Shown: piece by piece, positions 1 through 12,404 of the stretch
Numbering within the stretch: the stretch's first letter is position 1
Layout of the letters: each line of letters opens with the position of its first letter
The notes under the pieces: model-generated
Told to the model about the DNA's origin: nothing
Database searches by the model: none
The model's input: the letters and a program-made list of their open reading frames with translations, nothing else
Made by a program: the position numbers and the translations under genes
NCBI GenBank assembly: GCA_023512835.1
Contig: CM042089.1
Coordinates: 1,014,987-1,078,986 of the forward strand
Source: Taxillus chinensis
Lineage: Eukaryota > Streptophyta > Magnoliopsida > Santalales > Loranthaceae
Reading direction: 5' to 3'
Length of the DNA: 64,000 nt

Positions 1-76
1 CTATCCCAATGTGCAAACCTGCTCTGAAGCCAGTCCTTTTGCCGCGGACTCTTCGTCGGCCCAAACATCACCCCCA

Positions 77-542
77 CGGAGATGACAATTCTGGCCCAAG
101 ATTAAATCCGTTCGGTCTCAGGTCGTTTTTATTCAGCTTATTTTGTTTCAGAAAAATAACGAAGTGGACACAAATATTAATTAACCCATCTCAACTTAAT
201 TTTTTTTAATTATTATTACTTTTAAGTAATTTTAAGTTAAAATATCCAATCATGGCTTAACTTGCCATACTATCTGATCACGTCCAGATCCAAACTCACT
301 CAACACGAGTTTGAATTATCAAAAATAACACTCAAACCAAACGGATTCTTTGGTTTGAATATATTATTTTTGAAAATATGATTGTTTTTGAAAACTATGA
401 GTTCAGTGATTTTTTTAGTATTTATAAGTAGTATAAATTTATCTGATAATTTTTAAAAATAATTATATTTTAAAAAATAATACATGTAAGACAAACATAG
501 TCTAAATATCCGGTTCCGATCCACGGTATTGTTATCCCTACT
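77..542. repeat. Degenerate repeat, copy A of a pair
   Basis: The left edge reads GATGACAATTCTGGCC (81-96) and the right edge reads GTTATCCCTACTC (531-543), a loose terminal inverted repeat. The same left edge occurs at 8450-8465 and a similar right edge near 8690-8704, so two members of one family flank the KRP gene. The interior is AT-rich and non-coding. This is probably an old MITE or similar short element. No target duplication is clear. The pairing of the two edges in this copy is an inference. Confidence 0.4.
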
Positions 543-2640
543 CTACAAAACTCAACTCTCGTCGTAACATGGAAACCGAGATTGCTGTGATCTCTGTTCT
601 AAAATTTCATTTTAAAAAAACATGAAAAACAACTACTATTCACAAAACAACAACAACAACAACAACCTAAGCAAATCTATAATATTTAAACTTTTAAAGT
701 TTAAGGAATTGTTTGTCAGAATTATATTATTTTTTAAATAGAATTAAAAAAAAAAAGAATGATAAAATTTTGTTTAATCATATACTCTTTTAAAAATGTT
801 TTTATTTCTAAAAATAAGCATGCCTACCTAAATGAGGACTAAATTATTCTTAAAATATAACCTTTCTCGTTTAGCTGACAAATCGGCATGGCGGCCAATA
901 ATTCCACCTGGGCCCGCTACCCGATAAAACTATACACAAATCTGGCGGGAAATCGAGGGATGGAAAGATTCCACTTGACGAAAACGCGCCTCTTTTGAAC
1001 ATCTAACTTGACGAAAAGGCGCCCCTGTAAATTGTCAAACTATGACGGCGCCTAATGTAAATTTATCATAAATTGTGGTTTTTGTGTCTTTTCGAGCTGG
1101 TATTTGTGTCTATTCATGCTGTATTCTTTGACTTTTTTTCCCGAATCGATCCAATTCCTTGATGACCCACGAGTGAACATGTCATAACTCTTTTATTTTA
1201 ATAATATAAATTATGATAAGTTATTTTAAAATGATAATTTAAAAAAAATAATGATGACTTATATAATTAATTTTCGAAGGATATCTTTATTATTATTTAT
1301 AATTGAGCTCAATTGAATTGATATCAAAGTGAATCCAAACTTAAAGTTCAACTCTAACATTAGGCTACATAAATATTTTAAAGTTAATATTATATCAATT
1401 AATATCCCTACGTGTCACATTTTCAAATCTTATAAATATTCAATCTATTAAGTAAATAACTTTTCATAATTAAATCATGCAAGTTAAGTGTTTGGTGAAA
1501 GTATTATGATTTAATGTTGTCATGAGTGTTATATTTTACAAAATATATAAAATTTATAGTAAATTATCTTCAATACATTGGATCATTCAAAACATTCGAG
1601 AGAATAGTAGTGTATCGCTTAATCCTATCATCAAATTTATAACATATACCTGATGTATTTATGTGAATCACTTATAAGAAATACGTGTTTTAATCATCAC
1701 ACGTGTTAAATGGTGGAGCCATTAATACATATATATCATTATACATGCATATAATATTTAGAATCCATACACAACTTGCCTCATGACATACAAACAAACA
1801 TTACATGAGATTTAAGTTTAAGAAAGAACAACAAATCACTCAAAAAGATGTAAGGTAAATAAGGTGGCCAACAAACAATGGTTAGTAAACAAAAATATAT
1901 GTATATAAAGACAACACATTAATAACAAATTATAATCCTTACCTCATGTCTTCAAGCATATAAAAGATAATATTTTAGCTTTAATGGCAATAACAACAAT
2001 GGAATCTCATGGTGTTCTTTTAGCAACTTTTTCTTACTCTCTTATTCACATACACACGCACGTGCTTGCAGACATCACGTCTTTAACACAAGTCACAATA
2101 TGTTAGTGGTGATTGAGCTTGCCGGCATGCCGAAGGGTAGTTGAAAAATATTATTTCTTTTGAATATTTAAAAAGCTTACGTTAGTCTTTTAAAAACAAA
2201 GGATTACTATTTACTTTCTCACTAAATTTAAATATAGAAAATGTTTTTGAAAATTACTATAGGTCACTTAAAAATAGAGATAAAAAAACAAATTCACATG
2301 GTAGCTAGAAATGCCTAAGAGTATTTAAGTTCGTTATTGTTTTTTTTTTAACAATTATGAAATATAGTTAAGCATCTAGAAAAAAAAAGGCTTAAAATCC
2401 CATTGGCATGCTTTTCTCTCATTGTTTTTTTAATAATTCACAACTCAAGCTAACTCACGCGTATTACAAATCAAACAGTTTAACGTTACACCACAACTAC
2501 CCTTGAGACGCTCCAATGGCCCATGTAAGATAGGGTCTACCATTGTTTCTTTTCATTATAAACTAAAGCGCTATTATTTTAAAAACTATCATCCAATGAC
2601 TCTAATAATTTTATTTAATTTGTTTTTTAAATGAAAAAGT
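543..2640. other. AT-rich spacer, no gene seen
   Basis: This is intergenic DNA of very low GC with many stop codons in all frames. It holds short A and T runs and a few CAA repeats (646-664). I see no convincing coding sequence, RNA gene or intact element. Confidence 0.6.
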
Positions 2641-2803
2641 CTACTTGCAGATGGGTTGCATGATAAATTCGTGCATGAACACTCTTCGTACCATTAGATT
2701 GGTATGAATAAAATTTTTTTAAAAATAATAATAGCAATCCAATGGTACTAAAGATGTTCGTGCGCGAATTATTTGTACAATCTATCTATACGTAGTATTA
2801 CTC
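2641..2803. mobile_element. MITE-like inverted repeat
   Basis: Two arms of about 75 bp face each other: 2641-2715 and 2725-2800. Matching stretches include CGTGCATGAAC (2670-2680) against GTTCGTGCGCG (2756-2766), and GTACCATTAGATTGG (2688-2702) against CCAATGGTAC (2739-2748). A short A-rich loop separates them. This is the shape of a miniature foldback element. No protein is encoded. A half-similar stretch lies at 3590-3660. The superfamily cannot be assigned because no target duplication is clear. Confidence 0.6.
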
Positions 2804-4640
2804 TTTTTAAAATATTATATAACTTAATGTTATCATCAAACTAAAACTCAAATCAACGAGTGAGCTAAATTTAATAGTTATTAATTAATGACATTGATTA
2901 CTATATAAATAATATCATCAAGTTTAAAATTTAAGTTTGGATATTGAGTTGAGTTATAGGACATCTTAAAAAGTTAAATCCCATATTTATTAATTGACAA
3001 CGGCCCAGTTTGAATACTATAATACGTGCTTGAGTCCAAAAAGGAAAAACGGTAATTATTAGCTAGTGAGAGTACTAATTGTCTAACATCAATAATAATT
3101 AGCAGCAATAATCACGTCATTTAAAATTATTAAAATGTTTGGTTTACACGAGGATAATGCTTACGATTAGAGTAGTTTTATTATTTGGTATAATAAAATA
3201 TTTAATCTGAGCATTTGATACGAGAACTAAGATAAGAAGAGTACACATAAAATAATTATGCAGTATTTTAAAATATATTAAAGTTTATTGATTTAATAAA
3301 AATAATATTAATTATCTTATTTCTACAGATGAATCATTAATACCACGGAGAGGGAGTGCGATATTACGTAAAATTATTAACACCAAATTATGAAATTATT
3401 ATTTAAGTAATAAAAATATTAGTCTAAGTTGATGATTTATACCAAACGCATTCCTAGAATAATACAATTAATCAACGATAATATACTTTCATATTTTTTT
3501 TTAAAATTAATTTATTATTTCAAATATAAATGTATTGTTTTAACTAAAACACATGCGAGCGTATACATGTATATATAATGTAAGGCATTGCTATGTATAT
3601 TTAGGTTGCGCAAATAATTTACGTATGAGCATCATTATTATCGTTAGATTGATATTAATTTTTTTTATATTAATTTAAAGACAATAAAAGTATTTTTAGA
3701 CAAATTACTTACATAATGTACATGTGAGTAAACTTTTTCATAATGTATTATCAAAGTGAAATAGTTTAGTGAGTTATTATAACATCCACTATAGTCACTT
3801 TATTTGTATTTTTTTAATTAGTTTAAAAAACTATTTTAATAAAAATATTTAAAAATTATACTTTCTAAACATTATATTATAATCAAACTTTTTTAACAAA
3901 ATAAATAATTACTTTTTAAATTTAACATACTAATATTCATTATCTATTTATTAAAATATTATATTTATTCTCATCACATTTATTTTTCTATTTTTTTCTT
4001 CTACGTTTATTTTTTCATTTCAAAGAATAAATAAATACTTGAAAAGTAATATTTTAATTAATAAATGGTTATAATAAAGATATTAAAAAGTGTGATTATA
4101 TTGTGAAAATAAAACATATATATTTAAATTATCTTGAATAGCTAAATTTAAATAGGCTAAAAGCTCTTAATAATTCTATTGACCTTCTTATTTTATAAAA
4201 TAACTTGTGATACTACGGGCAATCCAAATTTCACTTACATAATTATTTTGGCCACACCAAGACAAGATATAAATGCACCCACCAAAAATTTTAATATATC
4301 ATTTATAAAAAGTGAGTCTAATTTGGAGTTGGAAATCAACTATTTAGATGTTGATGTATTAGCTTTTAAATGGTATATAATAATTTAAGTTTTTTTTTTG
4401 TATACAGGTGAAATTATGACACATAAGCATCCATTCGGATGAAATAATTCAGTTAAATTTTATTATCCTAAAAAGTTATCCGAATGGTATTCGAATATAA
4501 ATATTTATTATATTTATTTTAATATAAATATAATATAAATTCAAAATAATAACATTAGAATATAATATAATATTCGTGACGTTCTATTTATTATGTTGAT
4601 TATTATTTAAATAATATTAAAAATATGTTTTTTTAAAGTA
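2804..4640. other. AT-rich spacer upstream of the KRP gene
   Basis: No gene is supported. The stretch 3596-3655 resembles one arm of the inverted repeat at 2641-2803 (shared GCAAATAATT and a following GTTAGATTGAT-like run), so a decayed relative may sit at about 3575-3735. The small open frame at 4179-4388 is AT-rich and unlike any family I know. The KRP promoter should lie in the last few hundred bases. Confidence 0.5.
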
Positions 4641-4769
4641 TTTGAAAAACAAGGTGGGTATATTTAGATTTCCCCCCATAACCCTACCCTTTCTTCTTCG
4701 GCGCATATTCGGCGCATACAAATTGGTTCCTTCCTTCCTTTCCCTCTCCAGCTTTAAAATTTTTGTGGC

Positions 4770-4819
4770 TCACTTCTCTCTCTCTCTCTCTCTCCAAACA
4801 AAAAAAAAAAAAAAAAAAC
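4770..4819 (+). promoter_or_regulatory. CT-repeat and A-tract in the KRP leader
   Basis: A run of CT dinucleotides at about 4776-4794 is followed by a run of about 18 A residues (4800-4818), 100-150 bp before the KRP start codon. Pyrimidine-rich stretches are common around plant transcription starts and in 5' leaders. A promoter or leader role is inferred from position only. Confidence 0.45.
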
Positions 4820-4921
4820 CAAGAAAAACGCGACGAGCCCCTCCAATTCTCTCTGTGGACAAAATATATGAAATCGTAGTGTCTCAGAACCGACCAGGAA
4901 TCGGACACGACGGCCTCCACC

Positions 4922-7133
4922 ATGGGAAAGTACACGAGGAAAGGGAAGATTACCGGCGACGTCGTTGCCGTCATGGAAGTATCGTCTCAGTCGTCTCTAG
5001 GGGTCCGAACCAGAGCCAAAACCCTAGCCCTCCAGCGCCAGCACGCCTCCGCTTCCTCCCCCTCTGGGACCTCCGACTACCTCCAGCTCCGTAATCGCCG
5101 GCTCGTGAGGCCGCCTCTCCTCGCCGACGCCAAGAACCCTTCCCGGCACCATGATTCAAGGCCCAACAGCCTCGGGGAGGTCAACTCCTCCTCGGACTGT
5201 CGAGCCCTGGAGTTGGATTTGGACGCGGAGGGAGGTTTGGGCGTCGAGGCCTCGTTTGGGGAGAACAATTTGGGATTGGAAGCAAAGGAGAGGTATATAT
5301 TTATGTATTTTTTATTTGTCCCACATTTCTGTGCCTCCAGTTTGATTTGTTTGTTGTATTTGTGCTTGCCTTACTGTTATTTTTTGTTTTGTTTAAATTT
5401 GTTGACACAAAATTTCCAGGATTGAACTCGTATTTTGAAACGCGTGTTGATTGATCGTGATGGGTATTGGGTGCTTTGTTCAACCGTTTTATGTTTCCTT
5501 AAAATGATCGATGAAATGGGTTTTCTAGTGTTCTTATTTTTCTTCCATTTTTGCTTCTATTACGCCTTTGATGAGATGGGTTTTGAGGTAATTTGAGTTT
5601 TTGCGGCGTTTTTGGTAGCAAAATACGAATTCGCTTTTGTTTCAATCGTGTTGGTCTTTGTGTTTTTTACGGCCTCTAATTTAAGTTGGTAAAGAAGCTC
5701 TTTTCGTTGCGGAACTTTACCTTGAAGAAAAAGAAAGCCCCTTTTTTTTTTTGCTAGGTAATTCTTGTCTTTGTCTATGCTACAAAATTTTCATTCTTCC
5801 TTCTTATCTTTATTCAGCTTTTCACGCCTGAAAAGGAAAATAGCTAGTTTTATTACCCTTTTTGTTTTAGAAAGAATTTTTTCTCTGTGTAGCTGTGTTT
5901 CTTTGTAAATGTCTTGATGTGGGTTTTTATGTTATCTTTAATTTTGCACTTGCATATAAGACCTTTATTTTATCCCCGCATTCTTGTATTTAATTTACTA
6001 TTTTTTTCTCCTTGGTCTGGATTTCTAAATTTAATTTGTTTATTTTAAATATTGCAAATTAGCCACACAACCTCCTCGGTTTGATCGCCATGTGCTAAAT
6101 TTTGTCTCTTATGAAAGCTGTGAATGATTTTACTTTTTGACAAGTTTGAGCAATTATTGGTTAACGAATTAATTTTGTTATCCTTGATAGCTGATTTTGA
6201 AATTATGTTTGTTTATCTGTGACACGTCTGATATTTTTGAATGGATCGATGTAAACGTAAGGGAAAAAGTGATTCGAAATACCTTGTTTGGATGCTAGCA
6301 GCATTTACTGTTCTGCCTTATTTGTGTTTACAATGATGCTGTCTGAATCGTGGGGACCATGTTTGGGAGACCCATGTATGTATATGCTGGGCTATACCTT
6401 GTTTGGGTGCTGCAAACTAGAGCAGTTTTCAGGCTGTGTGCCTGTCCTCACTGTGTGGCGGCTTTCTGCGGAAAATGTAGATTGATCGGCTTTCTAGATG
6501 CTAGCTGCATCCGTTATTAAGCTGTTTTGTCACACTAATTTCCCTTTTGAGGCTTTTTCTATAGCTGTTTATGGGTAAGTTCAAGCAATGATTAATGCCC
6601 TTGGCCGAGAAAACATGTACAGATGGTTTTTTTTTTCTTTCTCGTTCCAGGCGATTGATTGATGGTCACTGCACGTCTTTATGTTTTGAAGGATACACGT
6701 ACATGGTGCATGATGGAATTCGATTTATGTGGCGAATTTTTTATGCTCGGCTTGCTTTTTGGCAGGGGCACAAGGGAAAGCACACCCTGTAGCTTAATCA
6801 GGGACCCAGACGCCATTAGAACCCCAGGTTCAACTACGAGGCGGGTCTGCTCCACACAAAGTATCGGAAGAGCGCAGAATGCGATGGTGGGAAGCTTTCC
6901 CACATCGATGGAGATGGAGGAGTTCTTCGCCTATGCAGAGCGACAGCAACAGACGCTCTTTGCTGAGAAGTAATATTCTTGTTCACCGCAGGATTACAAA
7001 TAGGACCAATCAATCAATCAATTCAAACCATGTATCTTAAAAATCTCTATGATTTTCTTACAGGTACAACTTTGATATCGTAAATGACTTGCCACTGCCT
7101 GGACGCTACGATTGGGTGACCGTAAACCCATGA
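4922..7133 (+). CDS. KRP3: Cyclin-dependent kinase inhibitor, KRP/ICK family (KRP3-like)
   Basis: This encodes a plant Kip-related protein, a nuclear inhibitor that binds CDKA-cyclin D complexes and restrains the G1/S transition and endocycling. Exons are 4922-5292, 6766-6969 and 7064-7133, giving 645 nt and 214 aa. All junctions are GT-AG and the frame closes. The N-terminus MGKYTRKGKITGDV and the following motif with GVRTRAKTLAL (about residues 27-37) are typical of the KRP3 group. Exon 2 opens with RGTRESTPCSLI. The C-terminal inhibitory region runs from about residue 169 (PTSMEMEEFFAYAERQQ) to the end, with KYNFDIVNDLPLPGRYDWV near the stop. Family length is about 200-220 aa, so the protein is full length. 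Intron 1 is long (1473 bp). The group (KRP3/KRP5 ancestor) is inferred from motifs and synteny, so the symbol is provisional. Confidence 0.93.
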
Positions 7134-8440
7134 ATGGGCATTTACCTTCCCATGAGTTTGGGATTGACCGCGGATCTCAAGCATTCCAATCTAATCTGTA
7201 GGAAGCAAGTAGGCCAGTGTAAGATGTGTAATCAAAATTATCCGTAGGCTATAGCATAGCAAAACTAATGAATTTGACCCATGACTTTTTATGAATGACC
7301 AGAGTCCCTTTGTTCAAGGCAAAGTAGTGATCCATGTGAAAGGAAAACGGTGGTGTAGTGGTAGATTTTGGTGTTTGCTGGTTTATCAAATGTAATTTGT
7401 ATTCATAGGGTTTCTCAAGTCTGCCACTTTTTATTCTTTTCAAGTCACATTGGGTCACTAATGTTTTTTAAGAGGATAAAACTGCTCCATGAATGTCTTT
7501 GAGGAAATTAAGTACATGTTTATTTTATTTTTTTTGTTGTTAAAAATTAAAAATAATAAAAGTTTATTTTTATTTTGTAGGTTCTAAAAAATGAATTTTT
7601 TTTATTTTTTTTATTTAAAAATAAAAAATAAGTAAAATAAGCATGTGGTCATTTTCTTGGCGTACTATATTCATGCTTAACCTTGTCAGCCGGCATCCGC
7701 TAGTCTACTTCTGCCCGTTATGTATTGAATGTACACACTCACTGAGTCCCTGTTTACCCTTGGATTGCAATGTTTCTTCCCGTGCAAATATGAGGAAAGA
7801 TGCCCTTCCGCCCTTTGCTTTTAACTGTTCCCTCCCTTCAGTGGGCCTTTCAAGCTTGGCATCAGCCATGCACCGACTCATTTTAGGTTTCGTATTGAAA
7901 AGTTGATGGGCGCTGCTTGACGTACGTGGTGGGGTTTTGATGCTGGTTGCTTGCAACTTGTGGTGGGTAAACATGCAGGTTCAAGAGATGGGGACAGTTA
8001 TTGGAGGTCGAGCGCATGTGTTGGAATTTGTCTGTGTTCACATGCTGCACTGTACCTTTGCGGGGTTTCGTATTTTGCAGGTACCTCGTGGCTGTCTGAA
8101 CTTCAAATTGCTCTTGTCAACCTCACTCAGCCGTTTTTCTCAAGAAAAACGTGAAGGCGTTCATGTTAAAACAAGGACATGACGGCGAGATTCCTGGAGG
8201 TTATGGTCCTGTATGTTGGCTAAACACGGGCATCGGGTAGAGATGGTGGCCTGGTATTCGGGGTGGGCTTCTTATTTTTCTCGTGAACCGGCGTTCTGGT
8301 TTTGGCCGCTGTGATCTTTTGACATGGCATACCAACGTTTGAAAACAGGATACGCGTCATCAGTTGTTCAAATTATTTAATTTAAATGTCCCATAATTCG
8401 TCACACTTCCTCTTGAAAATGAAGTTGAGTACTTAAAGCG
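7134..8440. other. KRP 3' region and spacer
   Basis: The first 300 bases should hold the KRP 3'UTR and polyadenylation site. The stretch 7640-8340 has higher GC than the surrounding spacer and several short open frames on both strands, but none resembles a known protein and none has convincing splice partners. It could be a transcribed non-coding region or old gene debris. I cannot decide. Confidence 0.4.
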
Positions 8441-8442
8441 AG

Positions 8443-8704
8443 GTACGGATGACAATTCTGGCCTAATCCGTTTCGATACGAACTCTTTTTTTCTTGTTCC
8501 GATGAGATAATAGAGCGGTCATGGATATTGGCCGTCCCGTTCCGATCCAGCATTTTAATAAAAAAAATTAAACAATTTTGCCTTTAAATATTCGTTCCGA
8601 CCCGCTGCTCTCATTAGTTTCATTCTGTCTTGATCCGAACTCATTCGAGGTAGGTTCGAGTCACCCACTATTCAGTCCTGATCTATTTCGTTGCTATCCC
8701 TACC
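8443..8704. repeat. MITE-like repeat, copy B of the pair
   Basis: About 262 bp bounded by GTACGGATGACAA (8443-8455) and TTGCTATCCCTAC (8691-8703), which pair as an imperfect 13-bp terminal inverted repeat with about 10 matches. The interior has alternating stretches such as TCCGTTTCGATACGAAC and GTTCCGATCCAGC and no long open frame. The left edge matches copy A near position 81. This is probably a non-autonomous element or an old short retroposon. The superfamily is unknown. Confidence 0.5.
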
Positions 8705-9934
8705 TCAAGAGCATGCAGTAATGATACTTTGTTCCACTGGTTACTAGCCTATTTTAGTTTTATTTTAGATTTAAAACAATATTGTTAATAAATAATTCAA
8801 CATAAAAACTATATTAATTGTGTTTGATTACATGTAACCCTTGTTTGGTAAGGGTAGAAATGATATGAAAAATGTAGAGTCGGTCAGGGTGGAAAATGAG
8901 GAATGAAAACAAAATATATGAAAAAGCAATTAACATTTATTTATGATAAGATGAGATTTCCTATAAAGAATTATTAAAATTATAAAATTATTATTAAATA
9001 AGTTTATGTAACTATATACATAAGATTAAAAATAATATTTCAATTAATTTTAATTTTTAATTTTTTAATTTTAATTAAATTATATAATTTTTTTATATCT
9101 TTTTTATTTCAATCAAATAATATTTCTTTGTATTGTTTTTCTTTTCGACCCTTTTCTTTTCATCTCTTTTTTCCCCACTTTTTTCTTTCCTTCCTTTTTT
9201 AACCCTATATATATATAAGCAAACTGTGATTCATATAAAATATATTACACCATCTCACAACCAATTAGGAAATGAATGGCAAAATCAATTCACCTTGACC
9301 TGGGTTATCCTGATCTGATTTGACTTGGCCTAATAAGCCATTTAGTTGGATCTGAGTCTTGCCGATCAATTTGTCATGACTTGAGTTTGTAAAAAATATA
9401 AGGTAAAAAAATACTAATCCGAATTGTCTCAAATTGTCCAAACTATCAGATTGGATTGGAACTTAACATATTCGGATCGGGTTTGAATCAGACAGTATCC
9501 GATCCGATCCATTGGCATTCGAATATGTGATAGATTTCACATATCACGGTGGAGAGAGGGAGACATGAAGGAAAAAAAATATGAAAAATATTTTTTTTAA
9601 TTTCTAATCAATTTAGTACTTGATTTTTTTCTTTAATTTAATTAAATATCACTAGAATATTTTACTTTAATTTTATAAACTAATTAAATATTAAGTTAAA
9701 GAATTTATTAATTAGTTATTATTACTTCAATTACTATTGTAACCTTCCAGGAAACTATAAATATACTGAAAGACTTTTGCAATAAACATCAATACATTAT
9801 CAATGCATTTTTTTAAGCTTTTGCTATATTTCATCAAAGCTTTTTGAATCATAAGTAAGTTTCTCTTTATGCTGTGTTGAGATTATAGGTTAAATATTTT
9901 TCTTATAATTTCAAATTATTATTATATTAAAATC

Positions 9935-9970
<36 letters not shown>

Positions 9971-10900
9971 TTATATTACAATGAAATCATGTCCATCTTT
10001 TCATAATTAATGCATGTGTACCCGATTTGGACCGCATAATCTAGATGGGTACAAAATCGAAATTTCACATCTGAGATATGTGAGATATATATACATATCT
10101 CACATATAGGTATAGATGTATCGCAACATGTATTTTTGCTGCGAAATGTTGTAGAAGGCAACATGCTAAGCAATGTGGGTTACCCATTAGAAAGTGTGTA
10201 GATTCTCCACATGGAGTGCTGGCACCATATACCCCGACAATTTCTATAAAAGGTAAAGTAGGCATTTAAATTTGGACAATCATTGCAATTCTCGTCTTTC
10301 TTATCCTCTCCGACTCCGACAATACATGCTCTCATCACGAACCATTATTTTATGTCACACTTCACATCTCCATACCAGCTTATATGCTGTCCACATAAAT
10401 TCATCTAATCGAGATGTTAGTAATCGATATCGAGCAATAAACACAAATATTAAGATATCAAGTAGATAATAGTCATAATAGCATATCGAGATGCCACGTA
10501 TACGGATCTTCAGTCTCGAGTGGCAATAGTTCGGGATAGACTATTAATGTGAGCCAAGTGAAACCTACTAGTACAGAGAATATTCCATCATAAAAAAAAG
10601 CATAGAAGCATGATATTCTCAACTACAATGGAATGATAAAATTGCCTACATTGAAACTTCCCCTCTTTATGGTAAATCTGTAATCAACAATTTAATATAA
10701 GACATATTTTGGAAGGAGGGTGAAAGCATGGATTGAAGGAAGTGGAATTGAAGTTTGGAAACAATATCGTTGGGAACTTATTTTGAATCATGTCTATGCT
10801 GCAAAATGCTAGCAGCCTCGTCCGAAATAACACATTTCGGCGCACCCAAAACCATAAGTTCATAACACCAAACACATAAATATAAAACTCAATATAAATA
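8705..10900. other. Spacer between KRP and the BSD gene 3' end
   Basis: AT-rich DNA with no supported gene. It includes an AT dinucleotide run at about 9940-9966 and a short perfect hairpin at about 10075-10106 (arms ATATGTGAGATA and TATCTCACATAT). Stretches such as 9470-9515 (CGGATCGG and CCGATCCGATCC) resemble the interior of the repeat at 8443-8704. The converging orientation suggests that KRP and the BSD gene both end into this spacer. Confidence 0.5.
9936..9966. repeat. AT dinucleotide microsatellite
   Basis: An almost pure run of alternating T and A, about 28 bp long. It is likely polymorphic. No function is suggested. Confidence 0.85.
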
Positions 10901-11032
10901 TTTCCACATTATATTAAAATGTACCAATGAATGGTGATCTACAGAGTAAATGGTTAGGGATACAAATAGGCCAACTCTTCTGAATGCTAACTCTGCAGAG
11001 AGAACAGATTTGATCTTCTGGAGTCTCATTCA

Positions 11033-12363
11033 CTACACTGTAGCTGGTGCTTGCTTTGTCTCTGCCATTTCAACTTCATAGGCACTTCTTCCTGAAGGTT
11101 TCTCACTTTCAATGGCCATTTTCTTTAATTTAGCTATGCGTACCGCACGCAGCTCATATCTGATAGATTTCACAAAAATGGCATTGTTGGTTATGTGGAT
11201 GATAAACAAAAAGGAAAGTCCATGCACTGATAAAAACAATTTTGTTCAACCTGAAATGACTTTCACAATTAATCTATCCAAGTCCCTTACTATAACAGCA
11301 GCACTACCGTAAGCCTTTTCCTTATCAATTGTGTTTGATTTCGGGAGAAAAAAAGGGAAGACCTGAAAGTTTAGGAAAGAAGTTTTGGGGAAAGAAGCCG
11401 TGTGATTACTTTGGTTATTAAAAAACATAGCTGTGTTAACTAACACTAACAAAATGAGCAAGAATATCCAACCTATTTCACAATAAGACATTAATAAATT
11501 TCCAAAACAAAAGAACAATAACAATTTTGGCAATTTCAAAGGCAACAGAGATATCTGCATCACAGCGGTGTCAACTATTTCACCCTGTTCATGGTTGATC
11601 CGCAGTAGCATCTCTCATGGCCCTGTTTTTATATTGAAGCTAAAATATATACTTTTCTACGTCAGATATTCACACAATTGTTGTCCCAGTTAACCTATAT
11701 CTGATTTCAAGACGAGATTAGTTCATGGAATCCCTTCCTACATATGCCTAGAAATTCAAGTTTAAACACCAATATCTCCTCTGCTGGTCCTAATGATGGT
11801 GGTCAAAACTCCATTTGTTTTACTTCCTACTCTTCCACTGCTAATTGAGATGCACACTGATTGATTGATTTAATTAAGTTTTGTTCTCCCTGAATCTACA
11901 AACTATCTTTGCAGTTCTTACACAGGTTCTCTTCTCTACAAACCTTCTGGCCAACCCACTTATCATTGCTTTTGCATCTTGAAGCTGAAATTATACCCAC
12001 AAATTATCATTGCACATTGTCAATCAATTATAGCAAAACAATAATTCAAAAAACTACAACCATCGGTATGCCTCTGCTTGGATTTATACTGTTCTGAAAC
12101 AGAAATTGACAAAAATGTTATTGGCATTCCCAAATTACAGGTCTTCATGGCCTCCCATTCACCTTGGTAAATGTGTGTTTGTAGAAAAAGAGGTTAGTGC
12201 TTAAGAATTTGGACCAAATACTGTAGTTTCAGTCAAAAACAGCATTACATTTTATCTATAGGAACAGGAATTTCCTGGTCCAACAGCCCAGGTTGCCTAT
12301 TGCCAACAGCCACCTTAAAACATGGAAGATCCTTTCAGTACTACCCATATTCAGAGAAGATCA

Positions 12364-12404
<41 letters not shown>

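Noticed and set aside
4179..4388. 69-codon plus-strand frame in the KRP upstream spacer
   Set aside because: AT-rich, no recognisable motif, no promoter or splice context.
4684..5268. Several open frames on both strands over KRP exon 1
   Set aside because: They are shadows of GC-rich KRP coding sequence in other frames and lack family similarity or splice logic.
7643..8182. Overlapping 60-90 codon frames on both strands downstream of KRP
   Set aside because: No family similarity and no consistent strand, so kept only as unexplained spacer.
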